From: Salvelinus alpinus
Taxonomy: Eukaryota > Chordata > Actinopteri > Salmoniformes > Salmonidae
Assembly (NCBI RefSeq): GCF_045679555.1
Contig: NC_092115.1
Span: 34,418,728-34,482,727, forward strand
Length of the DNA stretch: 64,000 bases
Reading direction: 5' to 3'
Shown: positions 63,354-64,000 of the stretch, piece after piece
Layout: every line of letters begins with the position of its first letter
Position numbering within the stretch: position 1 is the first letter of the stretch
Translations under genes and position numbers: made by a program
The notes under the pieces: generated by a model
Databases searched by the model: none
Told to the model about the DNA's origin: nothing
The model's input: only the letters and a program-made list of their open reading frames with translations

Positions 63354-64000
63354 CAGTTGAAGTCGGAAGTTTACATACACCTTAGCCAAATATATTTAAA
63401 CTCAGTTTTTCACAATTCCGAATTTAAAAATTCGCCGTCTTAGGTCAGTTAGGATCAACACTTTATTTTAAGAATGTGAAATGTCAGAATAATAGTAGAG
63501 ATAAAGATTTATTTCAGCTTTTATTTCTTTCATCACATTCCCAGTGGCTCAGAAGTTTACATACACTAAATTAGTATTTGGTAGCATTGCCTTTAAATTG
63601 TTTAACTTGGGTCAAACATTTCGGGTAGCCTTCCACACGCTTCCCACAATACGTTGGGTGAATTTTGGCCCATTCCTCCTGACAGAGCTGGTGTAACTGA
63701 GTCAGGTTTGTAGGCCTCCTTGCTCGTATATTCTTTTTCAGTTCTGCCCATACATTTTCTATAGGATTGAGGTCAGGGCTTTGTGATGGCCACTCCAATA
63801 TCTTGACTTTGTTGTCCTTAACTTCTCTAGGATATGTGGGACGCTAACGTCCCACTTGGCCAAAAGCCAGAAAAAATGTAGCGCGCCAAATTCAAATATA
63901 TTACTATAAAAATCTATCTTTCATGAAATCACACATGAAAGACACCAAATTAAAGCTACACATGTTGTGAATCCAGCCAACATGTCTGATTTCAAAAAGG
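63354..64000 (-). mobile_element. Sleeping Beauty-type Tc1 (partial at window edge), inserted in LINE B
   Basis: CAGTTGAAGTCGGAAGTTTA starts at 63354 after TA. The minus strand encodes the transposase C-terminus, [20 protein letters not shown] (63798 downward), with the catalytic Glu in PIEN, ending KQFKGNATKY. It is interrupted at 63818 by a TTAA element, and the remainder lies outside the window. Confidence 0.88.
63822..64000 (-). mobile_element. TTAA-flanked non-coding element, copy 4 (start only)
   Basis: It follows TTAA (63818-63821) and has GGGACGCTAACGTCCC at 63838-63853, 16 bp inside the end: 6-bp arms and a 4-base centre. GTGAATCCAGCCAACATGTC matches copy 1, giving the same orientation as copy 1 and opposite to copies 2 and 3. 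Confidence 0.8.

Overview
The window looks like a salmonid fish chromosome (Salmo, Oncorhynchus or Salvelinus type). Its genes are vertebrate genes with GT-AG introns, and it is crowded with repeats typical of salmonids: Tc1/mariner copies of the type from which Sleeping Beauty was reconstructed, several LINE families, hAT elements and 5-bp-TSD LTRs. No prokaryotic gene, CRISPR array or rRNA was seen. Names of repeat families are my recognition from the sequence, not a database result.

Real host genes occupy a small part. At the left edge (1-229, minus) lies the start of a cytochrome P450 of the CYP8B type. At 12.57-13.05 kb (plus) are two coding exons of a HIGD1A-like mitochondrial protein. 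At 17.1-26.7 kb (plus) is a complete ccdc13 gene: a non-coding first exon and 15 in-frame coding exons (689 codons plus stop). CYP8B1, HIGD1A and CCDC13 are also neighbours on human 3p22.1, so this is a conserved synteny block. A possible further gene begins at 51,752 with a signal-peptide exon; I could not name it. Other short exon-like stretches at 30-32 kb remain unresolved.

Layout. 1-12 kb: cyp8b, a MITE with internal tandem repeats, gypsy-type protease and LTR remnants with a 27-bp minisatellite, a retroviral-type LTR, a LINE 3' half, a hAT MITE and a solo LTR. 12.5-17 kb: higd1a followed by nested Tc1 wrecks. 17-26.7 kb: ccdc13, with a large inverted-repeat satellite in intron 1 and a LINE fragment in intron 8. 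27.1-28.8 kb: a roughly 52-copy, 33-bp minisatellite just after ccdc13. 29-38 kb: MITEs, a pre-miRNA-like hairpin, a decayed hAT transposase, a solo LTR and LINE tails. 38.8-50.8 kb: three copies of a non-coding 1.8-kb element flanked by TTAA, two of them nested in other transposons, including a Tc1 > LINE > TTAA-element nest. 51-57 kb: the candidate secreted-protein exon and a nearly intact Tc1 with one nonsense codon. 57.7-64 kb: Tc1, LINE and hAT fragments, ending in a fourth TTAA element cut by the window edge.

The most unusual structure is the TTAA-element family. Each copy has a perfect or near-perfect palindrome 13-18 bp inside the same end, but the palindrome sequence differs between copies. 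Two copies also sit in opposite orientation at the same TTAA of two separate Tc1 elements.
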